NCBI GenBank assembly: GCA_029204225.1
Contig: CM055102.1
Location: forward strand, 16,552,678-16,616,677
Length of the DNA stretch: 64,000 bases
Reading direction: 5' to 3'
DNA from: Diphasiastrum complanatum
Taxonomy: Eukaryota > Streptophyta > Lycopodiopsida > Lycopodiales > Lycopodiaceae
A program made the position numbers and the translations under genes. This document shows positions 34,037 to 44,282 of the stretch, piece after piece (position 1 is the first letter of the stretch; every line of letters starts with the position of its first letter). The notes below the pieces were generated by a model. The model was not told where the DNA came from. It searched no databases and worked only from the letters and a program-made list of their open reading frames with translations.

Positions 34037-35099
34037 CTACACAGGTACATTGCCCACACCCTGTATTTGGCATTCCTCCCCATTGGCTTGAGTGACCTTG
34101 TCCCCATCATGGATTGGTGAGAATTTCTCAAACCAATCACGTTTCCCGGTCATATGCCTTGTGGCGTCTGAATCTATGATGCCAAACCATCTGGCACCAT
34201 CATCAACCTGGGATGCCAATGCCGATGAGAAGACACTTGTCTCGTCATCTTCTCCATCATCTTCGGCAATGTTGCCTTGTTGAGTCACTTTTCCCGCCTT
34301 TATGTCCGCTTTCTTCTTGTAACACTTGCGTGCCCAATGACCCGGTTTGTGGCAATAGTAACATTTGTCTTTCTTCTTCTTTTTTTCTTTTGATGACGAC
34401 TCTACCTCGTCATCATCATCCTTGGATTTCTTGGGAATCCTTTTCCATCCTTTCTGCTTGCCTTTAGCAAGCAAGGCTTGATCCTCCTATGGGGTTTGCC
34501 TTGACTTCACCACTTCGCGACGCTGCTCTTCCTGCAACATGATTCCGTGGAAGTCTTCAAAAGTAAGCAACCTCTCCCTCGAAGCAATACCTCTCACAAA
34601 CATCTGTAACCCTTCCGAGACACCGCTCATTGTGGTATGTACCAATTCAACGTCCCTAATTGGTTCTCCAATTGCCACAAGTTGATCTCTCATCTCCTTT
34701 ATCCTGGTGAAGAAAGATCCCACTGATTCACTTTCTTCCATCCTTACTGTGTTCAATCTCGACTTCAAGAACATGGCCCGAGCTGGATTGCAAGTTTGAA
34801 ATTGCATTCTAAGAGCTTCCCAAGCTCCCCTAGCCGTCATGGCATCACTTATATGAGTGATCACATGGTCTTTCACCGAAAGATTGATTAAGGACAATGC
34901 TCTCTGTGCCTTTTTTATCAAAGGCCCTCATGTCACCTGGAGTGGTATTTGGCCGAACTTCAATACCTGTGACAATCTCCCATAACTCTTTCTCCATCAA
35001 AATGCTCTTTATTTTGAATTTCCAGATGTTGTAGTTAGAAGCCCCATCAAGTTTGCTTGCATCGCCCAAAATTGCCTCATTGATGTTTGCCATTTCCAA
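34037..35099 (-). pseudogene. Copia gag and protease
   Basis: Gag starts MEMANINEAI or at the next Met (35,093), with KLDGASNYNIWKFKIKSIL. A frameshift near 34,920 leads into SVKDHVITHISDAMTARGAW and VGSFFTRIKEMRDQL. After an in-frame TAG the frame continues with a basic stretch, the zinc knuckle CYYCHKPGHWARKC (intact CCHC) and the protease start WFGIIDSDATRHMTG. The protease signature is normally D-S-G-A-[TS], and here Gly is replaced by Asp, so the protease is probably inactive. Another in-frame TAG separates it from integrase. Confidence 0.9.
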
Positions 35100-36348
35100 A
35101 CTGCTTGAAACTCCACCTGTAGGCTATAAAGTGTATGCCGAAGCCAACCGTGAGGTCAGAAGTAAAAAATAATGACCTGCAATTTTTGGCTTACCAGGCC
35201 ACCCGCTGCTCTTTCGCCAAATTGAAAGCCAAACTGGCGTTGCTTTCCGAAATGTTTCTCGTCACCAACTCCCAACTACCTGCCCAGTGGAATGGTGAAA
35301 TCACTGGCGCGCTCCGAACACTTTCTTCGCGGCAATTACTCTGTTTTGGTATACCGTACTTGCAGGTACAATCAAGGTGCCCTTTGTTTGGAGGCTATAG
35401 CCTTTCGTTTGGCCACAATAGGCTAAAGGAGGTAAAAATAAGGGCAATTTGGGTTTTTGAACTGTTTCTTCAGTGTGAAGAAACTTCACCTTTCACAAAA
35501 CTTGGGACCCAACAATTTTTTTCACTTTGAAAATTTTTAATGAAAAGAAGGGTGCCTTTGCCCTTCAGATCTTCAGGACCCTTTCAAAGCCCATCTAAGG
35601 GTGATCCTCAATCTTGCGGCTCCCAGTCGCTCTCCCTCTTGCAATCTCTACCGTGGATGTAAACTCTATGAGCTCTGACGGCTACAACTGCATCAACGCA
35701 TTGATCCCCACACTTATATCCGCGGGCCCCTTCCGAACACTATAGTCCTACTCGTGTTGGCCACGCAATAGACCCGCGAGCTCCTACGATCCTCCATCTC
35801 CAAACTTCTTCACGCTGATTTCCAGCGATGGCCGCCCTGCTGATCGCTCTATCTCTTCCAATGCTCCACGACCGCCCACGGCTTCTTGTAGGCTGATTTT
35901 CCTTACTAGGGCGCCCTTCTCTAGCTCTTCACAGCCACAAAAACGGATTTATATTGAGAGAAAAAAACTTTTTCCCTTCTTGAAACCCTAGCTGTCAAAG
36001 AAGAAGGTATTTTTGGGCTTTATCTGATCTTCTTGAGAATTTAACTGAGCAGCTACCTATGCGTCTGAGGTCGCCCTACAACAAACAATATTCTACTCCA
36101 ACCTACTCTTCAAACGGTGTTCAATTGCATTCAAACCAATCACAAACACTAAACAACCCTTCAGAAGGATTTCCAGCTTCAATCTTTGCTTGCCCTCTGA
36201 TTCAGCCGACAATCCTCTGCCTCTGAATCTTCTTACAGTTTCAAGCTATTCCAAGAATCTCCACAGACTCGGTTTTGTGCTTCCTAGCCAACAAACCGTC
36301 GTGAATTCGCAGCTCTCTGTTTTTGTCTGGTGATTTTTGCCACCAAGG
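35100..36348 (-). other. 1.25-kb untranslated leader of the copia element
   Basis: This region lies between the primer site and the gag start. It is more GC-rich than the rest of the element and contains no gag-related frame. Plant copia leaders are usually much shorter, so the element may have taken up foreign sequence here. A plus-strand open frame (35,135-35,530) has no domain. Confidence 0.6.
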
Positions 36349-36360
36349 GCTCTGATACCA
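36349..36360 (-). promoter_or_regulatory. Primer binding site, initiator tRNA-Met
   Basis: TGGTATCAGAGC on the minus strand follows the LTR end TTAACT without a gap. It fixes the inner edge of the 5' LTR and so confirms the CT terminus. Confidence 0.93.
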
Positions 36361-36608
36361 AGTTAAGAAAACAATTTAAACACCCGACCGGGTCAATCAC
36401 CACAGCACAACATCAAGTGCAACAAGACAAGACAACAGAATAGCTCACCTCAAACTGTATATTCAACTGATTAAGCAAGTACAAAGATAAAAATACTTAA
36501 AAGTACTCAAAGGGCTCGTAAAAGAAAGATGGCCCGATAATTCTAGAACTGAGCACACGTGGTGCCGTCAAAATAAGAAAGTACTGTATAAGTCGATCAT
36601 TGCTATTT

Positions 36609-36613
<5 letters not shown>
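36361..36613 (-). repeat. 5' LTR of copia element, AG...CT termini
   Basis: This 253-base copy of the LTR has the same AGTTAA/TTAACT ends. On the minus strand, transcription signals should lie within it, but I could not single out a TATA box with confidence. It carries CACGTG-like CACACGTGG near 36,555, as does the other LTR. Confidence 0.92.

Positions 36614-36661
<48 letters not shown>
36614..36661. repeat. (TA)n microsatellite
   Basis: This is the right-hand remainder of the AT tract in which the copia element inserted. Its first five bases are the target duplication. Confidence 0.97.
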
Positions 36662-36665
<4 letters not shown>

Positions 36666-37036
36666 TTCAAAAAATAAGTTAATATTGATATTTTTATAAT
36701 CAAATACATGTAGCTACATGATGATGATATGATATAATAAAAATTCTTGTATACTCAATTTTAAAATAAGCTCATATTTTTAGCTACGACTGTTATCAAC
36801 TACTGTAATGCACAAATTGAACTTCACTCACATTACAAAAACATTTCAATATTCATTCTCAAGAGGTTGGTGCACTAGGATACACCTTAGGTAATGTTTA
36901 TGCACTTTACTCGTAAAAGCTTGATACTATTCAACACCTCATGATTGCTTACTTAATTTTGTGAGGGAAAAAGAAAATTTCATATAATATCAACATGTAT
37001 GATATCAAGGAATGTTTGCTCATCTTTCTTTTCAAT
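36662..37036. other. Downstream region of the ferritin gene
   Basis: This AT-rich sequence follows the ferritin stop codon (minus strand) and must contain its 3' untranslated region. I see no clear AATAAA in the first 80 bases, so the polyadenylation site is not placed. Confidence 0.5.
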
Positions 37037-39385
37037 CTACAAAACTTCCTTCCCATTGCCATTCTCTTTTTGAAGTACAAGATCAAAATGATACACACCT
37101 GCAAAATTTCAATTTAATCATGATTAAAACCTTTTCCCATGATGTGACTAAGTAATGTGAGTTATTGCACTTACACAAAGAATGCATTAAGAACCTACAT
37201 TCAAGTGCTCTAAATCATCATCCAATCAATCATAACCATTATCCTAGAAAATATACTATCATTGGAAATGTACAAGCAAATAGCAAGTGAAGCTGATAAA
37301 GAAAAGGTGATACCATGTTCAATCATACATATCTACGAAATGAACATGACAAAGAATCATTATGACCAATTGCTAATCAATAAAGTGAATACAAAGTAGA
37401 ACTTACCATGTCCCTTACCAACCCTTCTAAGTTGGCTTACATACTCCGATATCTTCTTGATTGATTCAACCTATGCGGAAAGCAACGTTGTATTTATTAG
37501 TTAAAAAATAGAATATGTTTGTCAAATGCAAAAGTGTTGTGGTCATGATGTTTAATGTGCTATTATACATACAGTTTCCTTAACAATCATCTAAAAATGA
37601 GCTACTTCATTTCGAACAGTTCTGCTAGTAAAATATCAATTTGCAACTTGCATTCTTCTTTAATCGTTTGTAGCAAAAAGAAAACTTATCCATCTTCAAA
37701 TCAAATGTCAAACTAAGTATCCCCATCAAAAAATATTCAACTTGCAAATTCATGAAAGGAGTACAAACTTGAAACCCTCACAAAAAGCACCCAAATAATC
37801 AATTGAAAACAATTCACCAGTTTTTTTATTACTTTAACAAAAAAGTACTTTCAGCATAAGTACTTCATTTCCAATTGATAAACATGTACAACAAACAAAT
37901 CCATCAATCAGTCTTCACTCTACCTTCACTCATAATCATCCGCCTCAGAAGAACTACGTACTTACCTTTACAATGTGAGTATGTTTATTTATACAAGTTT
38001 TCCTTATATGCACTTATGTACATGATTTTGTGATACCTGTTCCTGAAGATATTCACTCTCAATAAAATCCTGAAGCTGTGGATCACCATTTTCATCAGCA
38101 ACCTGCTCCAAATCAACCATAATCATTTCAGAGCATCACAATTTGAACAAATCTGCAAAACAATGGCCTCTGTGGGCAGCTATGTACCTGATTGTTTTAA
38201 TCTCTAGAACTACTTGGGAAGAGCTATTATACCTTGTGAAGGGCAAGTAGCTTCTCATTGGTCAATTTTTCTAATGAAAGGGCTAATTCCATGGCTGCAC
38301 AAGCAAAGGGAGAGGAAAGATCCTTTTTAGAGGATGTCACTTGCACAAATTCTGTAATGATTGCTGGAACATGCTTAGCACAGATCAAGCAAGTTAGTCT
38401 CTGAGACTTTCGTTTCTTATGCTGATCTGATCGTACCATATAGAGCATCTCCTTTCTCTGGATGATCAAACTCAAATGAAGCTGGTTGAAGTATGGAATG
38501 CAGATAAACTCTTCCACCTCTAATATTCTGGGAAACAATAAGCCCGAGTTAGCTTTCCAAACAAAGAACAACAAGAGATCTTCTGTTTTACTGCCCAGTG
38601 ATGCCATAGCTGAAGGTATTTTCATGATTGATAAAAGAAGAGAGTAGCACTTACTTGATATTTCATTAGTTTTTCTGCGTGCTCCCGTTCTTCCTCGCTA
38701 GACTCTTTGAAGAAGCTTCAGCACGTTGGAAACAGTGGGTTCAGTAGAGAGAGGAGGAAGAAGAAGAAGAAGAAAGAGTAGTTTAAACCTGTGCCTATTC
38801 TAAGAGAGAATAAACTCACTGTGCCATTCCAGGCAAGGCGACGTTATCCCTGTCGAAATACGCAAACAGAGCATGGTAGATGTACGAGACGCTATACTCC
38901 ACGCTGCAATCCATCGCAGAAATTTCCCTACTTAGTGCTACTTGAATAAAATCTTATCATATTTTCAAATATAAACACATCAGAGTAGAAACTCAGAAAT
39001 GATCAGTGTTAGCATGTAAGGAGCTAAGTTACTTGATCTGCTCGTTGACTCCTGCTTCACAAGCAGACGCATATCGTTGGCGAGCCAAGGACTGGGACGT
39101 GCTCAACGGCACCTGAACTAACGGATTCTTGACTATCTCCTGGAATGGCTCAAATAACACTCCCGTGAGTACAGTCGCCTCTGCCTCTGCCGACTCGGCT
39201 GCTCTCACAACCCCACGCCTCGCAGCTGCCAGCAGCCTCGGCCTATTTCCCCTCGCCGCTCCAAAAGACGCCCTGCATCTGATACTACTTTCAGAATCGT
39301 TTGCTCGGCTCCCTGCATCACCACAGGGGCTGCAAAAACCTACAGAAGATGAAGCAGCGGTTGACGCACGAAGTAACATTGTCAA
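37037..39385 (-). CDS. Plastid ferritin, eight exons, complete
   Basis: Ferritin stores iron as a mineral inside a 24-subunit cage, in plants within plastids, after oxidising Fe(II) at a ferroxidase site. Exons on the minus strand: 39,385-39,033; 38,903-38,820; 38,715-38,655; 38,527-38,437; 38,294-38,233; 38,102-38,037; 37,470-37,407; 37,098-37,037. All introns are GT-AG and phases join exactly to give 280 residues. Residues 1 to about 70 form a Ser/Ala/Arg-rich plastid transit peptide. The extension region has LTGVLFEPF and [19 protein letters not shown]. The helical core has [19 protein letters not shown] (119-137), [20 protein letters not shown] (147-166, with the ferroxidase Glu and His), [17 protein letters not shown] (197-213) and [20 protein letters not shown]. 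Seven introns are typical of plant ferritins. Two ATGs lie two codons apart; I chose the first. No stops or frameshifts are seen, so it is probably functional. Confidence 0.96.
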
Positions 39386-39700
39386 AGCACAAACTCCAGA
39401 CTAAAAATCAAGCCAAAGAATGCAACAGCAGCAGCAGCAGAGGAGATCCACAGAGACAAAGGATCGGAAGCAGAGATCGGTAGGTCGAGATCGAGAGAGA
39501 GAGAAGGGGGGGAATGCTTTGTGAAGAAGAGGGGGAATGCTCTGTGAAGAAGAGGACGTATCTATATACCTGAGTAGAGCTACTTATTCGTACTCATACA
39601 CGTATTTCCTACGTATATACGACGATTGTGAGAGCGTACGATTCAGTGTATTGAGCCTAGTTCGAGAGTAGAGTCGTCAGAGGGGTTTCGCCACGTGGAC
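39386..39700 (-). promoter_or_regulatory. Ferritin leader and promoter
   Basis: On the minus strand TATATAGA (39,568-39,561) is a good TATA box about 176 bases before the ATG, so transcription should start near 39,535. The leader contains a CT-rich stretch (GA-rich on the plus strand around 39,490-39,510). A CACGTG G-box lies at 39,692-39,697. Plant ferritin promoters are often iron-derepressed through a CACGAG-containing element. I see CACGAG-like sequence near 39,810 but no convincing full match. Confidence 0.6.
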
Positions 39701-40355
39701 GGTGGCACGCAGCTGGCACATGCCTGTCGCCAATCATCTGCTGCCACGAAGAAGATAAGGCATGAGGACTCCACACGCCTTAGACCAATCGCGAGCGATT
39801 TCGTTGACTCGTGGCAGGCACACGCCGGTCCAAAAAGGTATGAAGATAATATTGCCACGTCCCCCGTCCGTACCTGACCCCTTTGTTTTAGATTATTTCA
39901 GTGTCATTGTCCGTTGTAAGTTCTGGAAGGTAAAATAAAACTATATAGTTCATTTGGGGGGGAGCTTCCGGGTTTTAACCTTGGTCCTTTATTTACTCTT
40001 GCTCATAAAATCTTCTTGAAGATTGCTTCTAGAATCAATCTTCAGGAATCATGTGTTTAGTTGAAGGTTGTTGAGATTTCAAAGTTGTTGCTTTCAATAT
40101 TGTAGTCATGACTTTTGTTGGCTAGAATAATTGAAGTACTAGAATCTCTCGTAAAAATATTGTGTGCATAACGATTTTTTTGAAGTGTGCTCTAGTATTT
40201 GTGAATTGCATTAATTTGTGAAAGGATGTTCCGAAAACAGGCTTTCGAAGTAGGTATTGTTTTTGGAGTAGATATGGCCACTATGGATTTTGAGTCTTAT
40301 CTTTCGGTCTCACGAATGCTCTAGCAACATTCCAAAAAACATGATGAGCTTCATC
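39701..40355. other. Ferritin upstream region, no further gene
   Basis: GC-rich sequence up to about 39,880 changes to AT-rich DNA. Short open frames on both strands at 39,640-39,880 have no domain and overlap the promoter. Confidence 0.5.
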
Positions 40356-40359
40356 CATT

Positions 40360-41060
40360 CTTCGAAAAGTTTGTCATGGTTTTTTTTTGATGGCATACTA
40401 ACTTATGAAAGAGCATGAGGCGTATTTTCATACTATCTTAAAGAGTTTTAGGCAGGAAAAACTTTATGCTGAAGAGTCAAAATGTGAATTTTTTTATACC
40501 AAAACTTAGGTACTAGGCCATATCATATTTGATCAAGATATTGAGATCGATTATGACAAAACTGTTTGGGAAGTAAAATCTCTTTTGGATTTCATAGGTA
40601 TTTTCCATAGATTTATTAAGGACTATGCCATTATTGCATTATCACTAACAAAAAGTTTTTAGGGAATAAAAAATATTCACAAATGCAATCGTAAGAAATT
40701 CAATCCATCGATCCATTGGAACATACCTTGTTGAAAGAGGCGCTAATGATTATGTCGTAGGAGCAGCCTTTTACCCAAGATGATACATCCGTAGCCTTTG
40801 AGAGCAAATAATCAGATCGTGCTCAACGTGGATGTTCTATATATGACAATGAGCTCTTTGCAGTTAAACATGTGCTAAAGATTTGGCACCATTATTTATA
40901 TGGATCCAGATTCGCTGTAACGATGACCAGTCCTTAAGTATATATTTGATGTCGTAAGGCCAGGTGGTTGAAACTCATTCAGGAGCTTGAGTGACAAAGT
41001 ATCATAGAAATGCATCAAACTGTGTTGCTAATGCTTTGAGCTAGATTGAAAAGATAAGCT
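40360..41060 (+). pseudogene. Gypsy reverse transcriptase C-terminus and RNase H, decayed
   Basis: Spread over several frames, the plus strand encodes KCEFFYTKT, VLGHIIFDQDIEIDYDK, LLDFIGIFHRFIKDYA and IIALSLTKSF. These are the thumb/connection blocks of gypsy reverse transcriptase (KCEF, LGH.IS, YRRFI.). RNase H blocks follow: AFESK, SIYDNELFAVKHVLKIWHHYL and YGSRFAV. Near 41,020 NCVANALS mirrors the V.ADALSR end of RNase H. Many stops and frameshifts are present, and integrase is missing. Confidence 0.75.
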
Positions 41061-41278
41061 ATGTATGCTTTGCTAAAATTTAATCTACATTGTATATTTC
41101 TCATCGAGATCTTTATCGAATTGATGTCATGTGCTGTATGAAATTGGCCCATGAGCTTACTAATGAATTACCAAAAATAGCCATGAAGCTAAACTAGACT
41201 AGAACTAGTCATTAGAATTGTTAATAAAAAGGCGCAAACAACCAAGCCACGTTTGTATTGGCGGGAATTATAATAATG

Positions 41279-41642
41279 GTTGTAAGGCCCAAACTAAGGT
41301 AATAAGGTCCCAAATGTTAATTAGAGTCATTAAAGGCCCACTATGATTTTTGAACTTTTGGAGATCTTTAAGCTTCTCTTTGAGAGCTTTTTTGATAGTA
41401 TTGATGGTTCATGTGCCTACAATCACATGAGAGCTATGATCATGCTCTAGTTTCAGGCCTAATCTTGTGAATGATCAATAATAATGAATAATGGATTCTA
41501 TCTTTACCCATTTTGGTGAAGTTTTGCTAAATTTAGTTAGTTTCTTCAATTTTGACTAGTTTCTTGATTTCTTGTATCTCCATTGTAATTTGATGTTTAA
41601 TGAATGGATTAGATGTTTGAATGCTAAGATCAGCACATGACA
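41279..41642 (+). repeat. Probable LTR (TG...CA) before a primer site
   Basis: The right edge is inferred from the primer site at 41,647. The left edge TGTAAGG at 41,279 is the best TG candidate but is unconfirmed because no second copy exists in the window. No polypurine tract is obvious to its left, so a 5' LTR of a separate element is more likely than a 3' LTR of the gypsy fragment upstream. Confidence 0.45.
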
Positions 41643-41646
41643 ATTT

Positions 41647-41658
41647 TGGTATCAGAGC
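41647..41658 (+). promoter_or_regulatory. Primer binding site, initiator tRNA-Met
   Basis: An exact TGGTATCAGAGC lies four bases after the presumed LTR end GACA. The following kilobase is AT-rich leader with a TG microsatellite and no gag frame. Confidence 0.8.
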
Positions 41659-41780
41659 ATTAGATCCTTTCCCCATCAGATTTGATGTATTTGATTAAGT
41701 TTGGTAAAGTTTCTTGTTCTAGTTTTCTTGTTTTGTCAATTTCCAACAAGTTTTGGTTCAATTTTGACCATCTAATTTTC

Positions 41781-41782
<2 letters not shown>

Positions 41783-41860
<78 letters not shown>
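41783..41860. repeat. (TG)n microsatellite
   Basis: A perfect TG tract of about 78 bases in the leader of the element that starts near 41.3 kb. Confidence 0.97.
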
Positions 41861-41861
<1 letters not shown>

Positions 41862-42325
41862 CTTCTTATTGTAGATCAGTCGATCTCTTGTTTAGCTTCT
41901 TGGAGGGATTGAGATTTTTTGATTTGGAGCTATAATGACCAAGTTATGGCCATTTTAGTGTTTTCATTCCAATTTTAGGTAGTTAAGCTTGAATCTGAGC
42001 CAATTTGTAATGAATCTGGTTGAAAATTGAGAGAGATATGGCAATTCTTGTGAAGGAGGTCTAAACTAGTTTTTGGTAGAAATTTGGGAGAGAAGCACTT
42101 CACCTTTTCATTTCTGAAATTTTGCTTCTTTGTTGATTTTTTCTCAATTTCTTCATTTTGAAGTTTTTGCCAGATACGTTTAAAAACATTCTAACCTAAA
42201 CCTATGCCCATCCCTAATTCTAGGGACTCCAGAAACCCTGGAAAAAAAACCCTATCTACAGCCCAACAACCGTTCTCCCGCCCGAGCCTTCTCTTTCAAA
42301 AAATTCGACCGAGTCGGAAATCGCT

Positions 42326-42447
42326 CAGCGTTCGACCAAATTTTTTGGGCTCAGCGTTTGACAGAATTTTTTTTTGGAGTCAACATTCGATCAAGCTTTT
42401 TTTTGGGTCAGCGTTCGACCGAATTTCCGGGTCAGATCTCGACCGAG
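42326..42447 (+). repeat. Short tandem array, about 28-bp unit
   Basis: Four to five degenerate units begin CAGCGTTCGACC, CAGCGTTTGACA, CAACATTCGATC, CAGCGTTCGACC and CAGATCTCGACC. Each contains a T-run and GGGT or GGCT. The array lies in non-coding leader sequence. Confidence 0.8.
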
Positions 42448-43019
42448 TCAGGGCTCGAATAAATCTCAACCGGACTGGATCCGCATAATTTTTTACCGAC
42501 ACTTATGTTTCAATTTTCGACCGAACCACCATCTTGACATATCCTTAGAGCTCCAAAAAAAAAAAACACCAAAAAAAATTCCCAAAAACACAACTTATAC
42601 CAATAGAAAGCCCTTTTGATTCTGACTCTCCCCCTCGAATTCCCTATTAGCAAAAAAAAAATTAAACAATCTTGTAATAAAAAGCAAAAGTAATAATTAT
42701 ATCGAGTTCAATAAAATGGCACCAAAAAAAATGAGTAATACTGAAGATCTCCTCCAGACGGTGCAACAACTTCACGCCATCTCTTGTACCTTCCGTCATT
42801 TCAACATCATCCATGGAAAGAATACCTTCTTCGAAAACAGGAGTGGTAGAGACGCTAGGTTCTCCTGGGCACCATGCTATAGGAATCGGGTCAATCATCA
42901 TAAGTGGGATGATGGGTGTATCAATGTTTATACAAGATGAGAGAATATCCACAGCTTATGCAGCAGTTTCGATACGACATCGATTGGAATCAGCACAGTC
43001 CACAGTGGCTAGTGCATGT

Positions 43020-43440
43020 CCCTAATTGATTATGTCCGTTGATCTCGTATAGTGGCCTTTGGATTGGATCGGGACACTATCTGATTCGTCATATGTTGTT
43101 GATGACCAATCATCATAAACTTTATCAGGCTTGACATGGCCAGTTGAGTCAACAGTGGCTCGTTTGTCGTGATTGCCAAAGGTGATTTTGCTATGCTTCC
43201 AATCTTGGACAACACCTACCATCTGGAGCCAGGGTACCAAGGAGGAGTTTATAAGTATTGGCATCTTCTGGTAAGTCTAAGATGATACAATCAATCACAA
43301 ATTTGACACCTGCTATTCGAACCTTAATATTTGATAAATGACCAGCAAGGTCGGTAACTCGTTGATCAGCCATACGAAGTTTGTATCGTGGTTGATCGAG
43401 GGTATGGAAGCCCCATGACTTTGCTAAGGACAAAGCCATT
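43020..43440 (-). pseudogene. Gypsy aspartic protease-region fragment
   Basis: The minus strand encodes MALSLAKSWGFHTLDQPRY, LRMADQRVTDLAGHLSNIKV, VIDCIILDLP and NTYKLLLG, then in another frame PWLQMVGVVQDWKHSKITF. This order (adq...pvG.l..v.v, F.VI, Y..LLGRPWL, HDW....ITF) is the C-terminal half of plant gypsy retropepsin and its junction to reverse transcriptase. The catalytic Asp segment upstream is absent. There is a frameshift near 43,230. Confidence 0.7.
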
Positions 43441-44282
43441 ATATTGTCCTAGCTCATTAAAGATCAACATTCTGAATCAGGGATCAAATCTACAATCTAT
43501 CTACCAAAATCAGGGAACAAAACAATGACAAGATTAAGCTACTCAGCAAGAAACAAGAAAACTAGTTTCCTAACAGCACTCTAGCAGCCCAAGGATCAAG
43601 AAACACCCATTTCTTGATGCTTGGAATGCTCAAGAACAATCAAGGACATGATTGTTAGAAGGTATGCAAATCAGATCCACAATCTCAACTTCTATAGTTT
43701 ACCTGCATGCTGAAATTACAAAACCAAGAAACAAGAAAGTTAATCCACATCTACGTTTCACAAACAAGAAAGTAAGCAAGAGATCTAACTACTCCACAAA
43801 CACAAAAGGAAATCAGAACATGCTCTTAGAAATTTCACTCAAGAAGATTGCCATGAACAAGGAGCTTTACAATCATCAAGAACTCGTGGAAGATCTTCTT
43901 TATTCACTGAAGAGCACTTGACAATACAATCAAAAGCTCCCTCACAAGAGAGGGGGGCCCTTAAATAAGCAAGAAGGCTACCCATGTAGAGCCCAAGTGG
44001 CAATTCCACTAATTTGGAAAATACAAGTGGAATTTGCCCTTCCACTAGAGGTCACCATCAAAAGGTGGCTCACTCTAAATTATTTAAGGGGATCTATGCT
44101 TATTTACAATGCCTAGGAAATATTACTAGCTCCTACATGGTCGTTCCTTCTCTGGGATACACCATATAGGCTCACATAGATAATTCACTGTCATCCTAGC
44201 TAGTAATTTCTCGGCTCTCAGCTTCTTCTGCTCTCCTCCTTTTGAGACCTCCTCGATCATGGGTGAGAGATAATCTATGTCT
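43441..44282. other. No gene recognised; diverged copy of sequence at 540-760
   Basis: The part from 43,620 to 43,880 resembles 540-760 of the window. The plus-strand frame at 43,652-43,921 is open but has no domain. This is probably gypsy or copia non-coding DNA. Confidence 0.4.

Larger units (their letters stand above)
30638..36613 (-). mobile_element. Near-complete Ty1/copia element with AG...CT LTR ends
   Basis: Two LTRs (30,638-30,892 and 36,361-36,613) flank gag, protease, integrase, reverse transcriptase and RNase H in copia order on the minus strand. ATATA target copies are on both sides (30,633-30,637 and 36,614-36,618). Total length is 5,976 bases. The LTRs differ at about ten positions by eye, which suggests moderately recent insertion. 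Coding capacity is broken by frameshifts and stops, so the copy is non-autonomous. A relative lies at 48.07-49.35 kb in the opposite orientation. Confidence 0.95.

Noticed and set aside
34213-34467. Plus-strand frames over the copia gag/protease
   Set aside because: Shadow of the minus-strand zinc-knuckle and protease region.
38227-38625. 132-codon minus-strand frame in the ferritin gene, as a separate gene
   Set aside because: It reads out of frame through ferritin exon 4 and intron 4 and enters exon 5 in frame. The spliced ferritin model explains the sequence fully.
39129-39404. Plus-strand Ala/Ser-rich frame opposite ferritin exon 1
   Set aside because: Antisense of the transit-peptide exon, with no independent support.
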